Shown: in pieces, positions 6,817 to 14,359 of the stretch
How positions within the stretch are numbered: the first letter of the stretch is position 1
How the letters are laid out: every line of letters starts with the position of its first letter
Source of the DNA: COMBO-56-21 sp041494275
Lineage (GTDB): Archaea; Thermoplasmatota; Thermoplasmata; UBA10834
Assembly: GCA_041494275.1 (NCBI GenBank)
Contig: JBGQAM010000041.1
Span: forward strand, 1 to 15,325
DNA: 15,325 bases
Direction of reading: 5' to 3'
Position numbers and translations under genes: made by a program
The notes under the pieces: model-generated
Databases searched by the model: none
The model's input: only the letters and a program-made list of their open reading frames with translations
Told to the model about the DNA's origin: nothing

Positions 6817-9800
6817 GTCTTCGCCTCCTCTTTCTCGATGTCTTTTCTCAGACATGCCTCGATCATCGTCAGAATCTGCTCTGTCTTGAAGTGTCTCGGC
6901 CTTATCGCGGTGGAACAACACGCGACGGCACAGGAGCCACAGCCCTTGCACAGTGCCTCATTGATCCGCGACTTGAACACGCCGGGCGAGACCTCGATGA
7001 TGCTTGGCGCACCGTACTCGCATATCTCCTCGCACCTGCCGCATGCTATGCACTTCGTCTCGTCGACGACACTGACCACGCCTTCCGCCTCGATGAACGG
7101 CTTCGACAAGACGGTGTTGACCCTCGCGGCTGCCGCGAGCGCCTGCGAAACGCTCTCGCCGATCAGCCTCGGAGAGTGCGCCAGGCCGCAGAGGAATATG
7201 CCATCGGTCGCGAAATCGACAGGTCTCAACTTCATGTGAGCCTCGAGGAAGTAACCCTCTCTGTTGAGAGGCACCTTGAGCAACTTCGCAATCTCCTTGT
7301 TGTCAGGATTCGGATGTACTGCCGCGTTCAGGACGAGGTAGTCTGCCTTGATCAAGACCTTCTGCTCGATGAACGCCTCGTCGACTTCTACCCACAGGTC
7401 GTGGCCTTTGGCGGTCACCGTAGGCGGAGAATCCGCGTCATATCTTAGGAAAATCACGCCCAGCCTGGCAGCCTCGTTGTAGTGTTCCTCCGCGAATCCA
7501 TATGTCCTGATGTCCCGGTAGAGAATGAACACGTTCGTCCCAGGATGTTCCCTCTTGATCTTGACAGCGTTTGCCATCGCGGTCGAGCAGCAGATGCGAG
7601 AACAGTTCGGGTGCTCCTCGTTCCTGGAGCCGACGCACTGTATGACAACGACATTGTTCGCCTTGAACTTCCCGTTGTGCAGCAGCTCCCCGAGCTCCGT
7701 CTGCTTGATCACGTTCTTGTGCTTCTTGTGTTCGTATTCTGTGGGCTCGTACTCGATCCCGCCTGTGGCAACGACAATCGCTCCGTGCTTGACCTTCTCG
7801 CCGCTCTTCAGAGTCGATTCGAAGTTACCGATGTATCCCTTGACCTCTGTGACCTCATCGTTCAGGTGGACCTTCACGTTCTTGTGCTCTTGAAGCTCCT
7901 TCTTGAGTGTCTTGAGCGTCTCCTGCGGGTCGACACCCGTGAGAGTGTGATAGATTCTTTTGAGATGGCCACCCAGCTCCTTGTCCTTCTCGACAATGTG
8001 CACCTCATACCCCGCATTGGCGATCTCGAGTGCGGCGGCGATGCCGCTCAGCCCTCCGCCGATGACGAGCGCGGAGGGAGTCACCGGTATCTTCGGCTGA
8101 GGCAGAGGTTCGAGGGTTGCGGCCTTGGCGATTGCCATTCTCACTAAGTCTTTCGCCTTCTCCGTGGCCTTCTCCGGCTCGAGTCTGTGTACCCAGGAGC
8201 ACTGGTCTCTGATGTTGGCCATCTCAAACAGGTACTTGTTGAGTCCAGCTTCCCGGCAGGTGTTCTGGAAGAGCGGCTCGTGGGTCCTCGGGGTGCAGCT
8301 CGCGACCACGACCCTGTTCAAGTCGTGCTTTTCGATCATTTCTTTGATTTTCTTCTGGGTGTCGCCCGAGCAAGTGTACAGGTTCCTCTCGGTGTAGACG
8401 ACGTTCGGCAGCTTGGAGGCGTACTCAAGGACCTCAGGAACATTCACGACGGATCCGATGTTGATCCCGCAATGGCACACGAACACCCCGATCCTCGGCT
8501 CCTTGTTCGAGACATCCTTCTCTGGCGGGTACTCCTTCTTCTTGACGAGCTTCCCTCTCTCCTTGGAGAGCATCGCTGCGACCTTTCCAGCGGCTCCACT
8601 GGCCTGCGCGATTGAGTCCGGGATGTCCTTCGGGCCAGAGAACGCCCCGCAAACGAAAATCCCTGGCACCGAAGTCTCCACGGGCGAGAGCTCGTCAGCC
8701 TCGCAGAAGCCGAACTTGTTGAGTTGAATCCCAAGCGTTTTCGCAATCGAGTCAGCGGATTCGGGCGGCCTCGCCCCGGTCGAGAGGATGACCATGTCGT
8801 ATTCCTCTTCCTTGATCTCCGCTCCTGCGTGATACAGCAGGATGAGATTGTGCGTCTTCGGATCCTCTGTGATCTTGGGGATCCTGTTGTTCCTCGCTAT
8901 GCCGACACCGTACTCGTTCTCCGCTCTGGACAGATACTCCTCGAACTCCTTGCCGAACGCTCTGGTGTCCATGAAATAGATTGTCGTCTTCAGCCCGGGA
9001 ACGTGCTCCTGACCAATGACGGCCTGCTTCAGGGCAGCCATGCAGCAATAGGATGAGCAGTAGGTGTTGCCCGTCTGGGCGTCCCTCGAGCCCACGCACT
9101 GGATGAACGCTATCCTCTTTGGGACATCGCCGTCCGAAGGCCTGATGATGTGCCCTTCCGTAGGGCCGGATGCGCTGAGCATCCTCTCGAACTCGATGTT
9201 GGTAAGTACGTTCGGGTACACTCCGAGCCCGTATTCGACCTTCTTGGTGGCATCGAACACGCTGTAGCCAGGGCTGAGTATGATGGACCCGACCTCGATG
9301 ACTTCCTCCATGTCAGGCGCCATCGAGTACTGGATCGCCTTGGCCTCGCAGAACTTCTCGCATACGCCGCAGCCGATGCACAGCCCCTTTTCGATAGTGT
9401 AGATCAGCGGAACCGCCTGCGGGAAGGGCACATAGATCGCCTTTGCCGGCGCCATCTCCCTGTCGAATGTGCTCACGCCCTCTACCGGGCAGTGCTCTGC
9501 GCACACACCGCATCCGGTGCACTTGTCCTCCAATATGTATCTCGAGTGTTTCGTGATCGTTACTTTGAAATCCCCCGCCTTGCCCTCGACCTTCTTCAGC
9601 TCGGCGTGGGTCAGCATGGTGATGTTCTCATGTCTTCCTGTGGCGACGAGCTTCGGGGACAGTATGCACATCGAGCAGTCGTTGGTCGGGAAGGTCTTGT
9701 CCAGCTGGGCCATCGTTCCCCCGATGCTTGGTGTGCCTTCGAGTATGTACACCTTGTACCCGGAATCGGCAAGGTCCAGTGCAGCCTGCATACCGGCCGG

Positions 9801-9848
9801 GCCTCCTCCTATCACCAGAGCGGCACCGACGACCTTGTCCTCAGTCAT
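6813..9848 (-). CDS. hdrA: Double HdrA: two HdrA flavoprotein halves fused in one 1011-residue chain
   Basis: The first half (1-~430) has an FAD motif GGGPAGM (14-20), the SIGGTMAQLDKTFPTNDC signature (41-58) and an inserted ferredoxin with Cys110/113/116/120 and Cys157/160/163/167. After a lysine-rich linker (~430-450) the second half opens with PRIGVFVCHCG (451-461), then a second FAD motif GGGLSGI near 590, no inserted ferredoxin, and a C-terminal two-cluster ferredoxin (CIACGRC and CKGCGSC, roughly 925-975). A usual HdrA is about 650 residues with one FAD, so this chain probably binds two FAD and at least four [4Fe-4S] clusters, plus any in the CHCG domain. ATG 9848 follows AGGAGG at 9863-9858 and overlaps the MvhD stop by eight bases; an in-frame ATG at 9878 precedes that site and adds an unrelated arginine-rich stretch. 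It is likely the flavin core for the fusion protein encoded next. Confidence 0.94.
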   Translation of the reverse strand: MTEDKVVGAALVIGGGPAGMQAALDLADSGYKVYILEGTPSIGGTMAQLDKTFPTNDCSMCILSPKLVATGRHENITMLTHAELKKVEGKAGDFKVTITKHSRYILEDKCTGCGVCAEHCPVEGVSTFDREMAPAKAIYVPFPQAVPLIYTIEKGLCIGCGVCEKFCEAKAIQYSMAPDMEEVIEVGSIILSPGYSVFDATKKVEYGLGVYPNVLTNIEFERMLSASGPTEGHIIRPSDGDVPKRIAFIQCVGSRDAQTGNTYCSSYCCMAALKQAVIGQEHVPGLKTTIYFMDTRAFGKEFEEYLSRAENEYGVGIARNNRIPKITEDPKTHNLILLYHAGAEIKEEEYDMVILSTGARPPESADSIAKTLGIQLNKFGFCEADELSPVETSVPGIFVCGAFSGPKDIPDSIAQASGAAGKVAAMLSKERGKLVKKKEYPPEKDVSNKEPRIGVFVCHCGINIGSVVNVPEVLEYASKLPNVVYTERNLYTCSGDTQKKIKEMIEKHDLNRVVVASCTPRTHEPLFQNTCREAGLNKYLFEMANIRDQCSWVHRLEPEKATEKAKDLVRMAIAKAATLEPLPQPKIPVTPSALVIGGGLSGIAAALEIANAGYEVHIVEKDKELGGHLKRIYHTLTGVDPQETLKTLKKELQEHKNVKVHLNDEVTEVKGYIGNFESTLKSGEKVKHGAIVVATGGIEYEPTEYEHKKHKNVIKQTELGELLHNGKFKANNVVVIQCVGSRNEEHPNCSRICCSTAMANAVKIKREHPGTNVFILYRDIRTYGFAEEHYNEAARLGVIFLRYDADSPPTVTAKGHDLWVEVDEAFIEQKVLIKADYLVLNAAVHPNPDNKEIAKLLKVPLNREGYFLEAHMKLRPVDFATDGIFLCGLAHSPRLIGESVSQALAAAARVNTVLSKPFIEAEGVVSVVDETKCIACGRCEEICEYGAPSIIEVSPGVFKSRINEALCKGCGSCAVACCSTAIRPRHFKTEQILTMIEACLRKDIEKEEAKT
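6824..6829 (-). promoter_or_regulatory. Ribosome-binding site deciding the GTG start at 6816
   Basis: AGGAGG on the minus strand, seven bases before GTG 6816, inside the last codons of the double HdrA gene. It favours the GTG over the in-frame ATG at 6855. Confidence 0.75.
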
Positions 9849-10293
9849 CAGACACCGCCTCCTTGGAGACCGGGCCAAGCTTCTCCAGGTCCATCACCAT
9901 CTTCTTGATCGTCTCCGCTAACTTCCTCCCTTCCGAACCTGCAATCCATTCGACCTTGAACCTCTGAGGTTCAATGCCTGCCTCGTCGAGGAACGATTCC
10001 AGAAAGTCTCCTCTCATCGCGGTCTTCTCGTTCCCGTTGATGTAGTGGCAGTCCGCCGGGTGGCAGCCTGCGACTATCACGCCGTCCGCCCCAAGGGCGT
10101 AGGCCTTCAACACGAAGGCGGGGTCGACCCTGCCGGAACACATGACTCTTATGATCCTGACATTCGGAGGATACTGTATCCTGGTCGTGCCCGCCAGGTC
10201 GGCACCGGCATAGGAGCACCAGTTGCAGCAGAACGCCACGATCTTCGGCTCATAGACAGCATCGTGCTCCGTCTTCTGCGCTCCTGCTTCCAT
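9841..10293 (-). CDS. mvhD: MvhD/FlpD-type [2Fe-2S] electron-transfer subunit
   Basis: A 150-residue stand-alone MvhD, the usual length for the family. Conserved cysteines are FCCNWC (21-26), Cys52 in RVMCSGRV, and AGCHPADCHY (76-84). In methanogen Hdr complexes this subunit carries a [2Fe-2S] cluster and docks the hydrogenase or formate dehydrogenase to HdrA. The ATG at 10293 follows GGGGGAG within the end of HdrB, whose stop lies two bases before it; longer in-frame extensions reach back into the HdrB gene and are not credible. Together with HdrA, HdrC and HdrB upstream it completes a canonical set. It overlaps the next gene, the double HdrA, by eight bases, so it might also serve that protein. 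No hydrogenase subunits lie in the window, so its electron donor must be encoded elsewhere. Confidence 0.94.
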   Translation of the reverse strand: MEAGAQKTEHDAVYEPKIVAFCCNWCSYAGADLAGTTRIQYPPNVRIIRVMCSGRVDPAFVLKAYALGADGVIVAGCHPADCHYINGNEKTAMRGDFLESFLDEAGIEPQRFKVEWIAGSEGRKLAETIKKMVMDLEKLGPVSKEAVSDD

Positions 10294-10295
10294 CT

Positions 10296-11216
10296 TCAGC
10301 TCCCCCTTAGCTTCCTGAGGAACGAGTGAGCGGACACGTGGTGCGTGTCGAAGCCGAGGGAGATCGGGTCTATTCCCATCGCCAGCGCCTGGAACTGCGA
10401 GACGTGCATGACGGGTATGCCGTCCTTCGAGAACGAATGCTGGGCGTTGTCGAACTGTAACAGGCAGAACGGGCATCCAGTGACGATGCAGTCCGCGCCC
10501 GCCGCCGCGATGTTGACGCACTTGTCGTGCGTGAGGGAGTTGGCAAGCTCGACGACGTGTGACCTGACGCCGCCCCCTGCGCCGCAGCAATCCAACCGGT
10601 CTTCGTAGTCGACGCTGGTCGCGCCGCACGCCTCTACAATCTTGTCTATCATAACCGGGTCGTTGGGGTCGTCGAAGGCTGCGTGCTCAGTGGGCCTCAG
10701 ATAGTGGCATCCATAGTGCACGGCCGCCTTTATGTTCTTGAGCGGATGCTTGGCCTTCTTTGCGATCTCATCGTAGCCGACATCCTTTGCCATGACCTCG
10801 ACGTAGTGCCTGACCTTGACAGGTTCCATTATTTTTCTCTTGCCCTCGGACTTCTGCGGAATGCCTGTGTACTTCTTGCCGATCTGCGCGAGCGTCCTGT
10901 TGACCTTCCCCAAGTTCTTCGGGTCCTGCAGGTACTCGGTCGCCTTCAGCAAGGACGCTAGGCATCCGTTGCATACCGTCAGGATCTGCCTACGCTCGTT
11001 CTGCGCAAGGACGAGGTTCCTTGCTGCAAGCAGAAGCCAAGTGTCCTTGTCTGTCGAGTAGAATATGCCAGGGACAGGGCAGCACGAGAACTGTTTCTGG
11101 TCCTTCGCGTCGAGGTTGAAGCCTTCCTTCCCGGTCACCCACCTGACCGCGTACTCGACGCCTGGATACCTGTTCGGGATGACGCATCCGAAGAAGTAGA
11201 GGTACGAGTTGCTCAT
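10296..11216 (-). CDS. hdrB: Heterodisulfide reductase subunit B (HdrB)
   Basis: A 306-residue HdrB, close to the family's usual length near 300. Both CCG domains are complete: Cys11, Cys45-46, Cys82/85, and Cys170, Cys210-211, Cys248/251. In methanogen HdrB these residues hold two non-cubane [4Fe-4S] clusters where CoM-S-S-CoB is reduced. Typical local motifs are FFGCVIPNRYPGVE near the N-terminus, LDCCGAGGG (209-216) and TGCPFCLLQFDN (247-257). The ATG at 11216 overlaps the HdrC stop in ATGA and is preceded by GGAGGTGA, so translation is probably coupled. The true substrate may be CoM-S-S-CoB or, in a non-methanogen, another disulfide or thiol acceptor; nothing in the window decides this, since no methanogenesis genes are visible. 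Confidence 0.95.
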   Translation of the reverse strand: MSNSYLYFFGCVIPNRYPGVEYAVRWVTGKEGFNLDAKDQKQFSCCPVPGIFYSTDKDTWLLLAARNLVLAQNERRQILTVCNGCLASLLKATEYLQDPKNLGKVNRTLAQIGKKYTGIPQKSEGKRKIMEPVKVRHYVEVMAKDVGYDEIAKKAKHPLKNIKAAVHYGCHYLRPTEHAAFDDPNDPVMIDKIVEACGATSVDYEDRLDCCGAGGGVRSHVVELANSLTHDKCVNIAAAGADCIVTGCPFCLLQFDNAQHSFSKDGIPVMHVSQFQALAMGIDPISLGFDTHHVSAHSFLRKLRGS

Positions 11217-11803
11217 ACCTTCACCTCCTCCTCGATGCCTATCAGCTTGTCGTACTTGGCCGCGTGGATGAGCACCTGGATCTCCCTAATCACGGTGTGG
11301 TAGTCAGGGTCTTGAGAGTGGATTAGTCCTAGGTCCAGCTCCTTCCTGATCTTGTCGATCTCAGCATCGGGTTTCACGCTCTGGCCGTACTTCACTAGGT
11401 TAGTTGCCGCCGTCTTGATGAACGGTGGTATGATGCCCTCTCTGACCGCGATGTGCCTCAGGGCGATCATGACCTCTGCAGGGTTCAGGTCCGCCGGGCA
11501 GTGCTCGTAGCACCTGTAGCATGTGGCACAGACCCATCTTGTCCCGAGCGTGTACTTCTTGAGCCCGAATTGGCAGCATTTGATTATGTTCCTTGTCTTG
11601 TAGTCGATCTTGAGGCTGATCGGACAAACGCCTGTGCAGTTGCCGCACTGAAGGCATGTCATCACGTCCTTCCCGCCGTACTTCTTGATGTCGTCGGGGA
11701 AGCCGGGCTCGAGCTGCGACTCGTCGATCACCTTGTCCTCGACCAGCTCCTCGTGGAGGCCGCCTATGAAGACCTTCTCGACCTCCTTCTCCGATTCTTT
11801 CAT
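11213..11803 (-). CDS. hdrC: Heterodisulfide reductase subunit C (HdrC)
   Basis: A 196-residue HdrC with two [4Fe-4S] motifs, Cys50/53/56/60 (CLQCGNCTGVCP) and Cys92/95/98/102 (CATCYRCYEHCP). HdrC passes electrons from HdrA to HdrB and is soluble; no membrane segment or cytochrome part (HdrE type) is seen. The first 40 residues are acidic and not conserved in type. A CC pair at 76-77 lies between the clusters. The ATG at 11803 shares its last base region with the HdrA stop (TGATG) and follows GGAGGTG, so the start is firm. It sits in the order hdrA-hdrC-hdrB-mvhD, all tightly packed, and very likely forms one complex with them. Confidence 0.95.
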   Translation of the reverse strand: MKESEKEVEKVFIGGLHEELVEDKVIDESQLEPGFPDDIKKYGGKDVMTCLQCGNCTGVCPISLKIDYKTRNIIKCCQFGLKKYTLGTRWVCATCYRCYEHCPADLNPAEVMIALRHIAVREGIIPPFIKTAATNLVKYGQSVKPDAEIDKIRKELDLGLIHSQDPDYHTVIREIQVLIHAAKYDKLIGIEEEVKV

Positions 11804-14055
11804 CAGGACACCTCCGCCTCGGCCTTCTTCTTGACCGCGTGCCTTCTGGGAGTCTCGGCAAGAGCTGCCTGTAGCTCGGAGTATATCTGATCGTCAGTGA
11901 ACTGCTTCGGAGCGACGGCCTTCTGTGGACACGATGCGGCGCAGGTCCCGCATCCGTGGCATAGCGCCTCGATGATGTGAGCCTTCATACCCCCTTTCTC
12001 GCTCTGCACCAGTTCCGGAGCACCGTACGGGCAGAGGTCTATGCAGAGGCCGCAGCCAGCGCACAGGCTCTCGTCGACGAAAGCGGTCAGCGGCTCTATC
12101 CAGACCTTCTTCGCGAACATCGGTGCGGCAGCCGAAGAAGCCGCGGCCTTCGCCTGCGCCACGCTGTCCGGTATGTCTTTCGGACTCTGGGCGCAGCCTG
12201 CCAGGAAGATGCCATCAATCGCCGTGTCGACCGGCCGCAGCTTCGGGTGTGCCTCCATGAAGAATCCGTCCGGGCTTACGGTGAGCCCGAGGATCTTGCC
12301 GATCTTCTTGCTGCCCTCAGAGGGCACGAGACCAGTCGAGAGAACGACCAGGTCGAACTCCCTCTCCGTGATCTTGTTGAGGAGCGTCTCCTCAGCTCTG
12401 ATCTTTATCGTCTTTGTCTCCGGATCCTGGCTGAGTTTCGCAGGTCTTCCACGGATGAACTCAACTGCGTAGTCCTCTCTGATCCTATGATAGAGCTCTT
12501 CGAACCCTTTGCCGAACGCCCTGATATCATTATAGTATACAGCGATCTCGGCTTCCTCATCGTGTTCCATGATGATCTGCGCATTCTTGATCGCGTACAT
12601 GCAGCAGACCCTTGAGCAGTAGTTGTTCCCGATCTTCTTGTTCCTCGAGCCTACGCATTGGATGAACGCCACTCTTTTCGGCGGCTTGCCGTCGGATGGC
12701 CTTATGAGATGTCCTCCGGTCGGGCCAGACGCGTTCAGGAGCCTCTCCAGTTCAAGCCCGGTTATGACGTTGTCGAATTCCCAATACTTGTAGACGCCCT
12801 TCCTCTGCGGGAGATAGGTCTCATAGCCGGTTGCGACGATGATCGTACCGACTTTGAGGTTCAGAATTTCGTCCTGCATCGTGTGGTCGATTGCGTTGTT
12901 CGTGCAGGCCTTCGTACAGAGCAGGCACTTGCCGGACTTGAAGTGCAGACAGTGCTCCTTGTCCAGAGTGTACTTGAGTGGGACTGCCTGCGGGAACGGG
13001 ATGTAGATCGCCTTCCTCTGGCCAAAGCCGAGGTCGAACTCGTTGTCTATCTTGACAGGACATGCATCGGAGCACAATCCGCATCCAACGCACTTGTCCT
13101 CGTGGACGAACCTCGCCTTTCGTCTCACCTTGACATCGTAGCTGCCGATGTACCCCTTGACCTCCTCTACGTCGGAGTATGAAAGGAGAGTTATGTTCGG
13201 ATGCCGGGAGAGCTCGACCATCTTGGGGGCCAGGATACATATCGCACAGTCCCCTGTCGGGAATGTCTTGTCCAGCTGAGCCATCTTGCCTCCGATGCTC
13301 GGCTGCGTTTCGACCAGGTAGACCTTGAACCCCATGTTCCCGAGGTCGAGGGCGGCCTGTATCCCGGAGACGCCTCCCCCGATCACGAGTGACGTGGGTT
13401 CCACGGGGACCTCTCTCGCCTCGAGCGGTTCGAGCTCGGCCGCCTTTGAAACGCCCATTCGAACGAGGGCGCTCGCTTTCTCGGTCGCCTTTTCCTTTTC
13501 ATGAGAGTGGACCCAGGAGCATTGCTCCCGGATGTTTACCATGTGTAGAAGGTAAGGATTCAGGCCAGCTTGCTGAATGCATTTCCTGAATGTCGGTTCA
13601 TGCAGTCTGGGGGAACACGAGGCGACGACGACTCTGTCAAGCCCGTTCTCCTTGATCGCTTTGATGATTTCCGCCTGGCCAAGGTCGGAGCAGGTGTACT
13701 TGTTCTCCTTCGCGACCACCACGCCAGGCAGCTTCTCCGCAGCCTCCCGGACACTGCCGCAGTCCACCACTCCAGCAATATTGCTGCCACAGTGGCACAC
13801 GAAAACACCAATCTTTGGCGCGGTGGTGCTGCCAGCTTCCTTTTTCGGAGCGTTCGTTCCAGTGTCTTTTTCCTGCGGTGCGGGTGCGGTCGTCGGTCCA
13901 CCCCCTCCTGATAGGCTCGACTTATCTCGACCGGGCCGAGTGACCCCCGCGAAAGGATGCAGATTTCCGGCTGTCTGGCATATCCACTCGGTACATTGAG
14001 CGGTCTGACAATTGTGGATAATAAAACGGTCATTTATATACGTTTCGTTGCGCAT
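11803..14055 (-). CDS. hdrA: Full-length HdrA, electron-bifurcating FAD/Fe-S subunit; start uncertain
   Basis: Canonical single HdrA with all domains (numbering from ATG 14055). The N-terminal domain begins PKIGVFVCHCG (80-90). The FAD motif is GGGVSGI (226-232), the signature SIGGKMAQLDKTFPTGDC (253-270). An inserted ferredoxin has Cys322/325/328/332 and Cys369/377/380/384, and a C-terminal ferredoxin Cys665/668/671/675 and Cys699/702/705/709. In methanogens HdrA splits electron pairs between ferredoxin and the heterodisulfide. Without residues 1-79 the protein is about 670 residues, the family norm. Those 79 residues are unlike HdrA and end in an Ala/Pro/Thr/Lys linker. ATG 14055 is the only ATG, GTG or TTG in frame before the conserved core, but has a poor ribosome site, and a strong TATA-like sequence lies inside this extension (14033-14047). 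The true start may thus be non-canonical or the extension real. It heads the first Hdr block. Confidence 0.9.
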   Translation of the reverse strand: MRNETYINDRFIIHNCQTAQCTEWICQTAGNLHPFAGVTRPGRDKSSLSGGGGPTTAPAPQEKDTGTNAPKKEAGSTTAPKIGVFVCHCGSNIAGVVDCGSVREAAEKLPGVVVAKENKYTCSDLGQAEIIKAIKENGLDRVVVASCSPRLHEPTFRKCIQQAGLNPYLLHMVNIREQCSWVHSHEKEKATEKASALVRMGVSKAAELEPLEAREVPVEPTSLVIGGGVSGIQAALDLGNMGFKVYLVETQPSIGGKMAQLDKTFPTGDCAICILAPKMVELSRHPNITLLSYSDVEEVKGYIGSYDVKVRRKARFVHEDKCVGCGLCSDACPVKIDNEFDLGFGQRKAIYIPFPQAVPLKYTLDKEHCLHFKSGKCLLCTKACTNNAIDHTMQDEILNLKVGTIIVATGYETYLPQRKGVYKYWEFDNVITGLELERLLNASGPTGGHLIRPSDGKPPKRVAFIQCVGSRNKKIGNNYCSRVCCMYAIKNAQIIMEHDEEAEIAVYYNDIRAFGKGFEELYHRIREDYAVEFIRGRPAKLSQDPETKTIKIRAEETLLNKITEREFDLVVLSTGLVPSEGSKKIGKILGLTVSPDGFFMEAHPKLRPVDTAIDGIFLAGCAQSPKDIPDSVAQAKAAASSAAAPMFAKKVWIEPLTAFVDESLCAGCGLCIDLCPYGAPELVQSEKGGMKAHIIEALCHGCGTCAASCPQKAVAPKQFTDDQIYSELQAALAETPRRHAVKKKAEAEVS
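14033..14047 (-). promoter_or_regulatory. Strong BRE/TATA-like promoter within the 5' part of the first HdrA frame
   Basis: The minus strand reads CGAAACG then TATATAAA, a near-ideal archaeal BRE plus TATA box. Initiation would fall near 14010. This conflicts with ATG 14055 as the translation start, because that codon would be upstream of the transcript. The same CGAAACG heptamer precedes the TATA-like box at 4738-4753. Confidence 0.5.
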
Positions 14056-14359
14056 CTTTCGAAAAGCGTGGTAGGCGTGGCGACAAACATTTGAGTTACC
14101 TCGAAGGGTTGTAGATTATCTTGCAGTTATTGCCCACGAAATTCGAAATTCGATTAATCGGCGTTTTTCGAAGCCGTTGATTTTGATGCCCCATTAAACG
14201 AATCAGAAGTATCGTATGCTTCATCCGTTCCGGCCTTTGGATTCGATTGTACATCATTGCCTGTCTATTCCCTGTTCTTTTTCCATTCGTAAAGCTGAAT
14301 ATGAGATTGTTTCCACTGATTTCCATTCACCGGAGGATCGTGGCGTCTCTGTTGAGTCG
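14056..14359 (-). other. 304-bp AT-rich gap between hypD and the first hdrA
   Basis: The composition is clearly more AT-rich than in the neighbouring genes. I see a perfect 10-bp palindrome, CGATTAATCG, at 14151-14160, next to a tandem AAATTCG pair at 14138-14151. A weaker promoter-like stretch, CGAAAAACG followed by GATTAATC, lies at 14152-14170 on the minus strand and could serve ATG 14055. No tRNA, clear terminator or convincing gene is seen. Confidence 0.5.
14151..14160. repeat. 10-bp perfect palindrome in the hypD-hdrA gap
   Basis: CGATTAATCG reads the same on both strands and lies about 100 bases upstream of the first HdrA frame. It could be an operator for a dimeric regulator; the site is single and short, so chance is possible. 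Confidence 0.3.

Noticed and set aside
9849..9878. ATG 9878 as start of the double HdrA
   Set aside because: The AGGAGG site lies between it and ATG 9848, and the extra residues are an arginine-rich stretch formed from the overlapping MvhD end.
10294..10629. Long upstream extension of the stand-alone MvhD frame
   Set aside because: It runs wholly inside the HdrB gene, whose frame has complete CCG motifs. ATG 10293 has a proper ribosome site.
13560..14033. A 157-codon minus-strand frame over the start of the first HdrA
   Set aside because: It overlaps the conserved HdrA N-terminal domain in another frame, and its translation shows no known motif. Its GTG after AGGAGGGG is noted only because it complicates the start of HdrA.
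14096..14326. A 76-codon open frame in the hypD-hdrA gap, minus strand
   Set aside because: It has no family motif, no good ribosome site and an Asn/Arg/Ile-rich composition typical of random AT-rich DNA.
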